Source: Rhopalosiphum padi (lineage: Eukaryota; Arthropoda; Insecta; Hemiptera; Aphididae). From it: 64,000 nt of DNA. A program made the position numbers and the translations under genes. The notes beneath the pieces were generated by a model. It did not search any database and was not told the origin of the DNA. It worked only from the letters and a program-made list of their open reading frames with translations. The DNA lies in NCBI RefSeq assembly GCF_020882245.1, contig NC_083597.1, positions 3,320,581 to 3,384,580 on the forward strand. The letters run 5' to 3'. The first letter of the stretch is position 1. Every line of letters starts with the position of its first letter. Positions 12,593-24,847 of the stretch are shown here, one piece after another.

Positions 12593-13678
12593 ATGCCATG
12601 CTACAGCGGGTGCTATAGTGTATTATAATATTATATAAATAATATGTAGGGAACGAAGGGCATTTGAAAATGCCCATTTCTTTTTTTTTTATTCGTTCGT
12701 GATCAACAATTGACAGCACCGGAGAACGCGGCGTCCAACTTTTCTCTACGTACCTATGTTATATTATGTATAGTACTATAATATTCCCGTCGTCGTTGTA
12801 ATAATAATAATAGATCTCGGCATTATAGTATAATATAGAACCCGTAGAAATCGATTAAATTCGTGTTCGTGTAATTTATCGAAATGCACGTATACTTTTT
12901 TTTTCATCAATTTTAATTTACCGCCACTATGATATTATTATTATTATTATAACCGTGCACCACTCGTGTTGTGTGCATCCCGTATGAAAATGGCACACGA
13001 TGCATTTATATGTGTATGTGCGTGCGTGTGTATTAATAGTGAATAAAAAACAACGAAAACCGGAGGAGCGAGCGCACACCCATACACATATACATACTCA
13101 CAAATACATAGGTACGTGAACAGCGCAACTAATTAAAGAATCCGCTCGCGCATATTATATTATATAGACAGATCCGATCCACGTCACTCGGCGACCGTCT
13201 CTCTCGCGCCCGCGCGGACCCTGTGTGATCCAATTTATTTTTATGGCCCCGGTGCGCGCAAGTTTAAACGTAATAATGTACCTAATGAAAAAAAAATAAT
13301 AAAAAGAAAAAAACGAAATCGGGCTCGGCCAGTCGCGCAGTCCGATTAAATTATCAGCAATTTAGTATAAATACATTTTTTCGTTTATTTTTTATTATTA
13401 TTATTATTTAATTTTTTTTCTCTATAGCTATATACATATATTCTACTACTACACTACTACTACAACTACTCATTCCTGTACTACTGCGACGACATACCGG
13501 CGGCAGCGTACATATAATGCAATTTAAGTTTCAAGCACGTTTTCTGTTCGCGCGTGGTATATAATCGTGATTCTGTGTGTCGTGTGATATTATATATATT
13601 AATATAGCTAGGGAATTTGTTAATTTTTTCCCAAACGGCTCACATATAAATACATAATATTATACAACGGTATATTTA
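12592..13678. other. Gene-free sequence
   Basis: No coding signal. It includes a perfect 8-base stem hairpin (GGGCATTT / AAATGCCC, 12658-12675) followed by a T-rich tract to 12690, and short poly-A/poly-T runs. The rest is TAA/TTA-rich DNA with CG-containing patches. Confidence 0.55.
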
Positions 13679-14300
13679 CTAGCCCCGTCGGTTATCTTCT
13701 GGTTTTTTTTTAACCCTACCCCCCTCCCAATGGATGTATACCACTCTTTTCTTTCCACGTGTCAGACTTGTCGTTTTCGACACCGACGTATACACATGCA
13801 CGCACTGCAAGTGGTGACAGATTTTCGAGTGCACCTTCCCCACCCCCACGCACACCTTTATATGTTTTAGAGCTGGTCGGCCCCTCGCGAGCGCGCGCGC
13901 GCACTCGATACGTCCCGCGGCGAAGGACAATGATCAGGTGTTGTGTTCGCCCATCAGGCGGTCGTCGTCGTGTAGTCGTCGCAGCTCTCGTGTTTTCTGC
14001 GTATTTTCATTATTCCATATGCACACGCTATTATTCTTATTTTTGGTCGGGTCCCTCGAGTTTTCTTTTATTGTTCATTATACTTTATTTTTTTCACGTT
14101 CATTTGACCGGGCTACATTACGAGCTTGTTGTGCGATGCGCGTGTGTCGCACATTATATACATTTAGTAGTGGATTTACGTCAAAAAGAGCCGCGAACAG
14201 CGCTCAAAGACCCGCGGCAACTGGACCTATCTCGGTCTTCTGCTCTGTGTATATAATCCTTTCCCCGACGATCGCAGGACACCACTACTTTATGCACACC
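13679..14300. other. CpG-rich islet with a long doubtful frame
   Basis: A GC-richer stretch with many CG dinucleotides, including an alternating CG run near 13889-13902. A plus-strand frame of 165 codons (13759-14256) crosses it, but the translation is Arg/Ser/Pro-rich and then hydrophobic. Other frames on both strands are also open here, and no domain is seen. The openness follows from few TA-starting stop codons in GC-rich DNA. A 5' untranslated exon or regulatory island is possible; a protein gene is not supported. Confidence 0.3.
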
Positions 14301-16617
14301 TGCCACTACACAATTAATTGTTAACACGTATTATATGCATTACGCGCACGTTGCTGTTACTAATGTCACTACACATACATCACACATATAATCTATATTG
14401 ATTATTGAAATTTTTATATCATTGACCATTATACAAAGTAGATACAGCCGTAGAATCTCAGGACCACGGGAAAGCTTCAATTTTTGCATTCCAAAATGTC
14501 ATTATATATTTTATACATCGAAAGTCTTACATCCCATATTCCCATATAACAGTAGTCGGTCAGTCGGTGTTATAGGAGAAATAGGAATTTAATATTAGGA
14601 ATAGTTGATCTCGTACGTGTATACTATTTTTGAACATAGCTAACCTTCACTGGAAACGAGTAATATTTATTTATTATTGTACATTTTTGAATCACTTAAT
14701 AGTTAATATGTAATATTTACTACAGTAAGTAAATATATACATAAACAGTCTGCGCTGTACGGGCCACACGAATATAAATAAGTAATTATATTGTCCATTG
14801 CAGTAAAACAATATTTGCAAATGTGTACAACACCGCCATAAATTATTATTGGTTCGTGGCGTAAAATATTGCTTGGCAAAATATTCGGTATGACGGTCAC
14901 GTATAAGAGGTGTACTGATGGAGTTGAAACATCCGTTTTGTATATTATTACTATTATTATTATGGTTTTCTCACAATGATCGTGTGAACAGAGGCGTACA
15001 GAAACTAGAAAGAAAAAAAACGTTTTGTCGCTTCGAATATATAATATGTCCATATATATATAGATAATGACGTGTGTGTACGACGGGCGGACACTATTTA
15101 AATATTATTATTCAACTCAATCGATATTTTACCGAGTCGTGCGCGTGCGCGTGAGCTCGTGCGTCCGCAGCGTTACATATCAACAGGTTTTATAATCGCG
15201 TCGATAACGATCAGAAACATCGCGCGCAGTTTACGTTGATCGATTATCGATACGATATTATAAACCCTAGGTAACCATAATACCTATATACAATATATAT
15301 TATATATATATATACATATATAAAGAAAGTGGAATAATATACCAACAATATCAATTTTTATTTACTATTTTTTTTATGAAATAAAAAAAAACTTTTTTCT
15401 GACAATTTGTGCACATAAATCACAATGTACATATTTCATATACTGTATTGCTAATACCTACATAGTGTATAGTGTTTAGTATATAGTATACGCCGTAGTA
15501 GTAATTTTTCCGGGATATATTTCATTCATGCGTACATAATATCGAACACGCGCGTCCTCACAAGATGTATAATTTATACCTGATGGACTTTTTTTCGTAC
15601 ATATTATATATAATATTATGATACACTCAATTTATCGTAATATATATTATAATTTATAATAATATCATGTAAACGATTCGCCGCCCCCGACATAAGTATC
15701 CGAAATATTATATATTTATATTATATAGAATACATGAAAAACGGTATAAAACGGCGATTCCGACTAGAAATACTGTATAATCGGTCTAAAATTAAATTAC
15801 ACTTATGATCTGTGTCTTGATAAATAATGAATTATTCTATGAATAAATTCCTAATCGCGACAAGTGTAGCGACGGCGGCGGAGTTGTTGAACTTCGCGAT
15901 ATTTACGATTTATATATTATTATTATACGCGCTTTATGGACGCCAGTGTGCAGTAACGTGTATTATATTATGTAATATTCAATATGTAAGTATATAATAT
16001 TATAGTTTTACAACCATAAGATGATAGCACCTTACTACTATATATTATATTATAGCGAGCATATTATGGTATATATGATATATATCATTACCTTTATATA
16101 CTTGTATAATGTAATATAATATAATTTACTGTAAATTGTAATTATATAACATTCTCGTAGATCAGCGTGTGTGTTATAAACACATTATTATTATTATTAT
16201 TTGTATCTATATAGGACCTACTATACGAAACGTTGTAATGACAAACCGGTAAGGGTTTCAAAATTGATTTTTAATCTTCTCGTCTTATTGCAATGCACTT
16301 ATAATATTATTTATTATATAAATGCGCTTACAATATGATTGCACCGGATACTTCATTTGGAGATCGAGATACTCCGTAACAATAATATTAACACTGGCAT
16401 GTATTAAAACAAAATGCATTTTAATTCACAATACTGATAGACATAATATAATAATATACAATACAATGTGCAACAAATGGTAGGAAATTGTATTTTAAAA
16501 AAGAAAATAATGCTTACTCAACAAATCGTGCTTTTGTGTTAAAGATCTTAAATTAAATATAATAAATAATTTTTTGTATACATCTATGATTTAGAATGTT
16601 TTTAATTATAATTTTGA
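14301..16617. other. Intergenic sequence 3' of the MADF-BESS gene
   Basis: AT-rich DNA with abundant TA/TAA tracts and no coding signal. The part just below the gene's stop codon should hold its 3' untranslated region. On the minus strand an AATAAA occurs at 16310-16315, about 300 bases past the stop, and an ATTAAA variant lies within 20 bases of the stop. Which, if either, is used cannot be told. Confidence 0.5.
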
Positions 16618-17688
16618 TCAAGAACTGTCCATATCATCTTCGGTCTCGCAATCGGAACGCCAATATGATTTCCCTGGACTCGAGTCGATCACTTCTTGTT
16701 TAACCGTCGACTCGTGCTCGATATGGTGTTTATGGTTGCGTTGGTGGTGCTGCTGCTGTTGCTGTGTAGATGACACAGTCGCACGGTTGACGAACGGTTG
16801 CAGAGGTGGTACGCCTATCATCACTGCCGGTTGATTAGACACAGAAAAGCTTCCGAGATCGGGAGTCGTCGAGGTGAATGGGTACATAGCACCCGAGGGA
16901 TGATGTGGCAATTCATCGAATTTTATCCGGGACACAAGCTGCAGAATGCCGATTTTAAAGTTAATCTTTTGCTTTTCATTCATCGATTTGATGGTAGGTA
17001 ACAACGACACCATGAAAGATAAGTCGCCATCCAGTTGACACAGCGCGCTTGCGGCTGTCTCGCCCGCAAAGCTGTTGAGTAAGTCGACATGCTGTTGCAC
17101 ATCCGGTTGCAGAATTTCTGATCTTTCACTTATTTCTGGGGCGACTGAGGGCGTCACTACAGCCGCCGGTTGCAAGTTCCGAGACGAGCCCTCGCCAAGC
17201 GTGTTTTTACGTACTTTCTTTCTCTGCACTGGTACACTGCCACTGCCAGAATTTGAGTCTTGAATGAATGGTAATAGAAATTGTAAGTGATCGTACAGAT
17301 AGTACTTTTTCCGGTGTTCAGGCAGACACTGGGATTTTCTCGGTTTGTTGCCCTTGACGTCTTTAACGAACGAGTCTTTAATGTTTGTCCATTTTTTCTT
17401 GACATCGGACACTGTAGTGTGGAAAAATCGAACGATATATCAAATTAGGTGGATACAAAAATAAAGATCAAGAACAAAATATGATGAAATTATATTATAT
17501 ATTATTTGTTTACCTCTACCACGTTTATCGTAACCGCTAAGTGTGTGCCAATCCGAGTAAAGGTTTTCAGCGATCTCTCTCCACATGCTGGTCAGAACTA
17601 ACTTGTTGAGGTGGTTCATGTCAGTCGCGTCCCATATGCACGACCGCTTTTGTACTTCATTTATTAGTTTTTCCGTGAAATAAACCAT
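16618..17688 (-). CDS. MADF-BESS domain protein (Adf-1-like), two exons
   Basis: Exons are 17514-17688 and 16618-17411, joined across a 102-base GT-AG intron. The donor reads AGAG|GTAAAC, the acceptor CTACAG|TG, phase 1, making a Val codon. The predicted protein has 322 residues. The ATG at 17688 has A at -3 and G at +4. Residues about 5-108 form a MADF (Myb/SANT-like, DNA-binding) domain. It shows the conserved pattern of an early Trp in CIWD, a second in MWREIA, VKKKWTNIKDSF at 62-73, and a closing YYLYDHLQFLLPFI. Residues about 186-222 (DGDLSFMVSLLPTIKSMNEK and on) match the BESS protein-interaction motif. Between and after these lie low-complexity linkers, a Gln/His-rich stretch (275-291), a VKQE sumoylation-type motif (295-298) and an acidic tail. 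Members of this family (Adf-1, Dip3, Stonewall relatives) are nuclear transcription regulators. The specific ortholog is not assigned, because aphids and other insects carry many paralogs. The frame is intact, so it is probably functional. Confidence 0.92.
17412..17513 (-). other. Intron of the MADF-BESS gene
   Basis: A 102-base intron with GTAAAC donor (17513 downward) and CACTACAG acceptor ending at 17412. It interrupts the MADF domain just before the VKKKW segment. Removal restores a continuous, family-consistent domain, which is the main evidence for it. Confidence 0.88.
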
Positions 17689-18500
17689 AATTATGTCGTT
17701 TGACCAGTGGTTATTATTGTAGGTAGAGGATTTTTACGGCCAATAATACCCTGTACCGGTTGTTGTATCGCAGTATTATACAATATTACAATAAACTCGA
17801 TGACGTTTTACGACTACCTCAGTGAAGTAAATTATTAACGACCACGACGATGGCGATGATGATGACAATAATGATATGCAAAGACAGTGACACAGTAAAC
17901 GTGCGTGCGCATAGACTCGTGTTCGACTGTTGACTGCAGTCCTAAGTCGTCCGTCGCCGTACGGTACGAACCGAGCGAAACGGTGACGTGCGGGGCACCG
18001 GTATCCGCCGGACGGGCGCCTCGTCGATCGATAAAATGTTCTAACAACAACAACAATATAATAATAACACTGGATATACACGACCGCCGCCGATCCTCGG
18101 GAGGGTCCAACGTTTTAGGAATAGGACAATGACGTGCTGATGCGGTGGTGGACGGTTTCGGCCCGGTCGTGCGGTTGGGCGGGGCAAGTGGAAAACGCGC
18201 GTTCCGGCGGCCGGTTTGACCGGGTCGCTACGGCGGATGCCCGCGTTAAAAACATCCGCCCGGTCGATTCGTCGTTCGTCTACCACCGCCGCCGACCCCG
18301 TCGGTGATGCGCGCTCCACACAGGCGGCCAGTGGTACCAAACGTGCGCGCAGCACCCACGGCGCGGTCCGCGACCGGTGCGATCCGGACGGCTATGCCAA
18401 CCCATGGCGACACGCTGTCCACGTCTGCAGCTATATCCGCGATCGGCTACCGCTTACGCGTTCACGGGACGGATTGTGCGTATAAATACTGTCCCTCTCT
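17689..18500 (-). promoter_or_regulatory. Upstream CpG-rich region, likely promoter of the MADF-BESS gene
   Basis: The bases directly before the ATG are AT-rich and contain CCAAT on the plus strand at 17740-17744. From about 17890 to 18490 the DNA becomes strongly GC- and CpG-rich, unlike the surroundings, as at promoters of broadly expressed genes. Several overlapping Arg/Pro-rich frames on both strands are open here and are treated as composition artefacts. The transcription start cannot be placed. A divergent transcript on the plus strand is possible but unsupported. Confidence 0.35.
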
Positions 18501-21500
18501 CCCTTCATATCCACCCACTCCAACACGTGCGAAATAGTAAAAACACTATGCGACCCGAACGACGAAGTTTAATAAAATATCAATACATTATTAACATTAA
18601 TGTTATATTAGTGACATTAGTGTAATTTAATAATATTATATACACGCGCATGAATAGATAAATTAATTCCTAGAATATTCGACCGACTGTTAACGGTTAA
18701 TTTGGTGACCGCGTGTATGTAAGCGGACAACGAATGCTGCTGCTTTTATATCATTACTATCGTATTTATGCTTTATTTACCATCGTTCAACAAAAATTCA
18801 TAAAATCATCGAGTAACTAAAATGGAATTGATTCATGGTTTGAAAAAGGATAAACAAATAAATAAAATAAAATCGGTGTGTAGAAAAATATTGCTAAAGA
18901 AATAACCAAACCCTTCAATGCACCAGACGATTCACCACTCAATACACAGTCCTTAAACTGTATAGGTACGACTCTGCGTCGCCACTTATAGTTTTCACAT
19001 AATTTTACTATAGTTACCTTACCACTCCGAGATATACTCACACACGTATTACAGAAATTCGATATTCGAACAGGATTAAAATTATATTTATAGTTACCGT
19101 CGTGGTTGGAAACACGCGGTGGTGCGGTCCATTACCTTCCATCGCGTTCCTCCCACTTTATTTGTACCTCTTGATCTATATACTCACGGACACATTATAA
19201 AAGTATCTATATATGTATATAATTCGGAATTCCTCGTGAGTTTGATTACATTTTTCTCGTTAATCTCTCTTGCTAATTCGTTAACTATATACTAACTGTA
19301 TACCAATACATAACCATCATAAACTAATATTTCAAACGTATTTCATCTCCTACAATAAAATGTATTATTTAAAAAAAAAAACATTTCTATAATCCATCGA
19401 ATAAAAATTATAATTTAATTATAAGCATTATTACTTTGTAATGTATTTAAATAATATTATTTTCAAATGACTTCTGCTCGTTCAATTAATTAAAAATATT
19501 CTATCATCATCATTCACTCACTTGGTATTTTATATTATATGATAATAATAATGTATAGTGTATATGCTGGCGTTTATTGTAATTTTCTCTACGAATTGTC
19601 GGAAGTCTGAATGTGTTTTTATCTTCTTCTAATATATAAGTATATAGGCAGTAAATAGTAATATAAAGCTGGTACGAACGTATTGGAATTTTTCGTATTA
19701 TATACATAAATACATTATATGCAGCACATTCTTCGATATTATACGACGACGATAATATTAAAATGTGTGTGTGCAAAACACGATTTAGGAATATATTTGT
19801 AACGTTCGTCGTTCGACACAGCAAGACGATGAGGTGGATATTTGCGAGGCGTTCGGTGTAGGCAAAACCACAACGTGCCCGCGTTTAATGTCGCCCGGAC
19901 GGCGGTGGCATGATATTGTAATATTTTTATTTATCGCTATCGTTTACCCGTTACAATAATAATAATAATAAAAATAATATTGTCCGGGCAAGTGAGAAGA
20001 ATCGCCTCTATAAGCAGCACATTATTACAATATCATTATACTACGCCGCCTTTACGTGCCCGATCACCGTTGTTGAGACTACCGCCGCCACCGCCGCAAA
20101 TGTGTCGTCGTCGACGGCTCCGGGTCGAATCGTGCGACCATTATTGTCACCTGAGCTCGCAGCAATAGTAACGAACGACATACGTTATATTATTATTGTT
20201 GTTATTGTTGTAACGCATATATGTGCGTATGTGGGTATATACAGGTACCTATCCGAGGGCCGTAGCGGAAGGAAAAAAATAAAACGTTAAGAAACGGAAA
20301 AAATAGAAATAACTTCGATAATATATATGCAAGTATATGTAGGTAGAGAATAGAAACGGCGGCTGGCGCACGACGGCGGCAAAGAATATAATATGCAGGA
20401 TAGATATAGGTCCACGGCAGGGGGGATTTGCCTGTTATGTATATACACTTATTCTATTCTCTCATTTAAATAATATATACTATAGAGTATAGGTATTAGG
20501 TATATATACATAAACGCACGCCGTATATAAACGAGGACACGACGACGACACCTCTCGACTCGCGTTGGAGATGGTTTTTTTTTCGCCGTTCGTGAAATTC
20601 AAATAACGGCTAGCCCTTCTCGCCCGGCGAGACAACTGCTGCAGCTATTATCACGTTCTGACCCGCGACGCCGCATTTATAATGTGCTGTGCGCGCCGAC
20701 TATATAATATAATAATACTATATATATATGTAGTATTTTGTGTTTTTATACCGTATATATTGTTGTAAAACGAGTATATAATATATAGCTCGCAGTATAA
20801 TAATATAATATTGTATTTTCTTATTGCGAAGAGAGTATATAATATTATATTTATATACGCGCGTATGCACGACGCGAGGAATTTTGATTCGTTTTTCTCT
20901 TCTCTTCTACTTGTGTACACTCTCATTCAACTTTTTGACCGGAACGTCAGATCGACGAATTTACGCGTATATCATACACACAATCACACACCCGTATTTA
21001 TTATACATATTTAATCTTTGTAAGTTATGATGATTTTAATAAAAATAATAATACATTTACGGTATAATAAATTCGACCTGAGCCGTGTGATTAGCCCATC
21101 CTGGTCAAAAAGGGTGGGAGTACCTATTTTAATAATATAATGTACGATCTGTGGTATACCTGTACGAAAATTTAAAATTCTGTGAGATATTCGGTTCGAG
21201 AGCTGCAATGAATGGCTACGACGTGTCGCATTCCTCCCTCCGCGATATAATATTATATGCGTATAAGCTATAAATAAGTATCATCAACATATATCACAAT
21301 TTAAAGCTCTTTAAAACAGTAATATACATTTAATATAGCATATTATTTTTTGTCCCTACGACTTGTAGGTAGGTAGGTACTAGATATATAATATATTATT
21401 CGTACAATCACTGCACGAACCACTGGCGTATTATATTGTAATACCTCGAGCGCGTTTGTTACATATTATAATATAAAGTCTGATCAAGGTAACATTAAAT

Positions 21501-23612
21501 ATCCCACTGGTTTAAATTGCATTTAAACGTGTTTTTGGAATAACCAAGGAGGTATACGCATTTTATAAAATTTTCAAATTTTCAACACTTTCGGTGCGTG
21601 CATGAGTAACACAATAATATGTATTTTTTATAACATTTTGATACAAAATCTTTTCATTTTCATTGAAACAACTAAACTACTGTTTTTAATTTTTATAATT
21701 GATTTCTGGACATCGAATTATGTATACAAATTTTAAATATTTAAATACTGCACAATATAATATGTACAAACGTAAATAACCGTCATTGAGAGATACGTCT
21801 CATGGATTGGTCGCCCTCCAAAGTGCGTGTTTGTTTTGCTCGTGGAACCTATAGTGATGTCTATGTACGTACGAGCACTTCTGCTATGTTTAAATACAGG
21901 TCTTGTATACACAAAACCGTTGGACTGATGAATCTTAAAAATATCCTGTGCAAACACAAACCTTCTGTGTATTATACGTTATAATAATACATCATATTAT
22001 ATTTTATAATAATATATAATACACATACACATATACGCCAGGCGAGTATAGTATTATACTCGCGTTATTACGTTACATATATATTATACGACGAGGTGGC
22101 AAGGTGGCTACGGCGCGGCGCTAATCTGTCAGTCGACTTGACGTTTATTAGACGTGTTACATTTTTGTTTTATTGTTACGAGCCGTTTCGAATCGTCCTA
22201 ATCGAGTGTGTTTGCCCCCCGAGTGCAGCATATAATTCCTTGTGTACTGCAGTGTATGCGTGTGTATAGTGTCGGCAACACACCTTGCACATATATACAC
22301 ATTAATGCAATGACGGCAACGCGAACTGGTTTGGATAATTAGCAGAAATGAAAAGAAGAGAGTAAAACCACGCGCACACTGCAAGACTATGTAATAAATT
22401 ATAATACGATCGACGAAACGGATTTGTTTTGTTTTTCGATAATTACGATTATATTATCAAAAAAGCCGACAACTACACTGTAGTATTACGTTTTATATTT
22501 TTTTTCAACTCCACTGGTCCCATAAAATCATCTGTCACACTCTCACAATATGAAATATATATATAGGTATTATTTATTAAGTGAACGTCACATATGCGTT
22601 GCTCGTCTTATAAACATACAACATAGCTGTTAATTTGCGTGCATTATGACATACAAATTTGTGTTGTTAGCTTTGACATTAGACCAAATCACGAGCATAT
22701 TAAAATTGTAATATAATATTTGTACTATTTTATCTTTTATAGTCATAATTACAATTTCAATAAAATTCTATATGAGATGCCCGCCCCTTAGTTATTCAGT
22801 CTATATAATGTAAAGCTAATAACATTAAATTATTAGTTCTATTGGACACATATTTGCTATGCGTGTACGTTCGTAAGACGGAGCTGACAACACTTGCGGG
22901 TGTCACGTCCTCTTAATGTATATATGTGTGTGTGTGTATTTATTTATATAATATTATAAGACATTCGTCATCGCACGTATATCTCTGATAACTAGCTGTT
23001 CAATCGGAATATACACATACATACGTACACATTATTTAACTGAAACGAACTATGGATTATAAACAAGACAAGTACTCGAGGAATATTATTAGTATATGCG
23101 ATTAGAGTTAATTACTGTAAGCGCGCACAGCTATATTATACGTATATTATATTATATTGTTATTGTAATATATTGTATTATTATTATAATATACCAAATA
23201 TACGTTGCGGTATTAAGTTCGCCAACGTATACTGATGACGATGATAATAATATTATTACATTAGATATATCGTGTTTGATGTATAATAGCCGGTACTATA
23301 TTATTATATTATTATTACTGTAAATTATTCTTTATCGGATGTACACAATAATCTCCCTGTGCTACGCCGGCTTGGGAGAGAAAAACCGCGTGCAGCTAGT
23401 GCACGTCATCGCGTCTTTAATATATAAGCGTGTATATATATTATCATCATATTATTATATCGTATCGTACGATCTTCTAGAAGAAACGAAGAGTCAACGA
23501 TATATAATTTCGATCGTTCGCATAATGTCTAATATTTTATATAATATTGCATGTATCTATCTATTGATGTATGTACACCCAGATGCTTCAATGCTTATAT
23601 TATAAACGAGTA
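18501..23612. other. Gene-free sequence between the two genes, part 1
   Basis: AT-rich DNA with TA/TAA tracts and no supported exon. It includes less repetitive stretches (18630-19500, 21480-21960, 22480-22870) that may be old transposon copies. A perfect hairpin, GCGAGTATA / TATACTCGC with a 4-base loop, lies at 22042-22063. Short frames near 18817-19041 and 21733-21984 were inspected and match nothing recognised. Part of this block could be intron of the downstream cadherin gene. Confidence 0.5.
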
Positions 23613-23690
23613 CCAGGTGATCCATTTAATGTATAAGACATTCATTATTTAAAAAAATAATTTTCACAATTTTCATAATTGTCATTTTTA
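23613..23690 (+). mobile_element. Possible terminus of a Tc1/mariner-like MITE
   Basis: Begins with CCAGGTGATCCATTTAATG after a TA, resembling the CAGGGTGATTCAC-type terminus of the element at 48487, then runs into AT-rich sequence. No convincing opposite terminus was located, so the end coordinate is arbitrary. It is probably a truncated or diverged relative. Confidence 0.25.
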
Positions 23691-24810
23691 AATTTTTATT
23701 ATTCTGTGATCGAATTTTTAAATAGTAGTTTATAATTTAACAATTATTTGAAGTTTATACGAGTTTATTTCTAAAGTTTTTTTTTGGTGCATTCAATACA
23801 CGGCCTTTTGCAATGCTCTCAAGATTGTATATGTAATATATAGATAGGTACATATACATAATATTCATGTCTTGGGTTTTTATTTTTACTACAAGCGCGC
23901 ATATCGTGAAAAAATAACTTAATAGCAGTGACCAAACATATATATATTACAGGTTGTAGCTGACGACCACGCGGGGTCGCCGATTGTTTTAAATGTTTTA
24001 ATACACGCGTAGTGCAATAATAATAATAAGCGTTGTCGCCTTCCTATACCTATATATATATATAATATAGATAATAAAAATCATTCCGAGATTGGCCATA
24101 AGCCACTGTGGCAATAATAATATATGTCTTTGAAGCCGTGACCAATCAATTACAACCGCGCGACGGCAGCGAATTGTTGAATGCTCGGAGTTTCGCTCAC
24201 TCGATCGCCGCGGTCGTCATACGCTATCGGCGCATTACAGAAATATGATAATTATTCTTATTTTTTTTTTTTTAACGGAACTCGCGCGTAAACTGTTTAT
24301 ATCTAATAATAATATAATATATTAATATGTACAATAACATTACGCATATACCTATATAAGATATAAAAATATAGCATAATCAATGTCGATAGGTACTATA
24401 GAATATGATATAATATGCTCTCGCGTTTATAATTTTTTTTCTCGATTTTCTCGATTGCTAGTTGTCCGATTAATGTGGCTTTTTTTTATACATATATATG
24501 TACATAAAAGTGCGGTCGAAAAGCGACACCTGTGTATAATTTATATAAAATAACTCGGTAAAGAAAAACACATAAATAAAATTAAAAAAAAACACATATA
24601 ATATACATCATCACGCGGCAACGGCGACGTCGACAACGTTGACCAATACGATGGAGCTGCGCGGTGACTACCTATCGGACCGGAAAGACGGCAATAATAC
24701 GAGTGTAAAAAAAAAATACGAGCAATAATATACTTACAAATAATGCAATTGCCGTCGACGGACGTGTGTATTGGCACACGTCTCACTACAGTATGTATAA
24801 TGATGATGAT

Positions 24811-24812
<2 letters not shown>
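23691..24812. other. Gene-free sequence
   Basis: AT-rich DNA with poly-T runs and TA tracts. A small GC-richer patch at 24140-24240 includes the short inverted repeat GCCAC-T-GTGGC near 24100. No coding signal. Confidence 0.5.

Positions 24813-24845
<33 letters not shown>
24813..24845. repeat. (TAA)11 microsatellite
   Basis: Uninterrupted 33-base TAA tract next to a short TGATGATGAT run. On the minus strand it creates a poly-Ile run in an overlapping frame, which is not a protein. Confidence 0.95.

Positions 24846-24847
<2 letters not shown>

Noticed and set aside
12418..12618. Plus-strand frame with a poly-Tyr run
   Set aside because: It is a reading of the TTA microsatellite and nothing else.
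12658..12690. Bacterial-type intrinsic terminator
   Set aside because: The window is clearly eukaryotic nuclear DNA; a rho-independent terminator has no role here.
18041..18625. Overlapping Arg/Pro-rich frames on both strands upstream of the MADF-BESS gene
   Set aside because: CpG-rich DNA lacks stop codons in several frames at once; no domain or splice structure.
21733..21984. Opposed frames of about 60-75 codons
   Set aside because: Both strands open over the same bases, no recognisable family, no splice sites.
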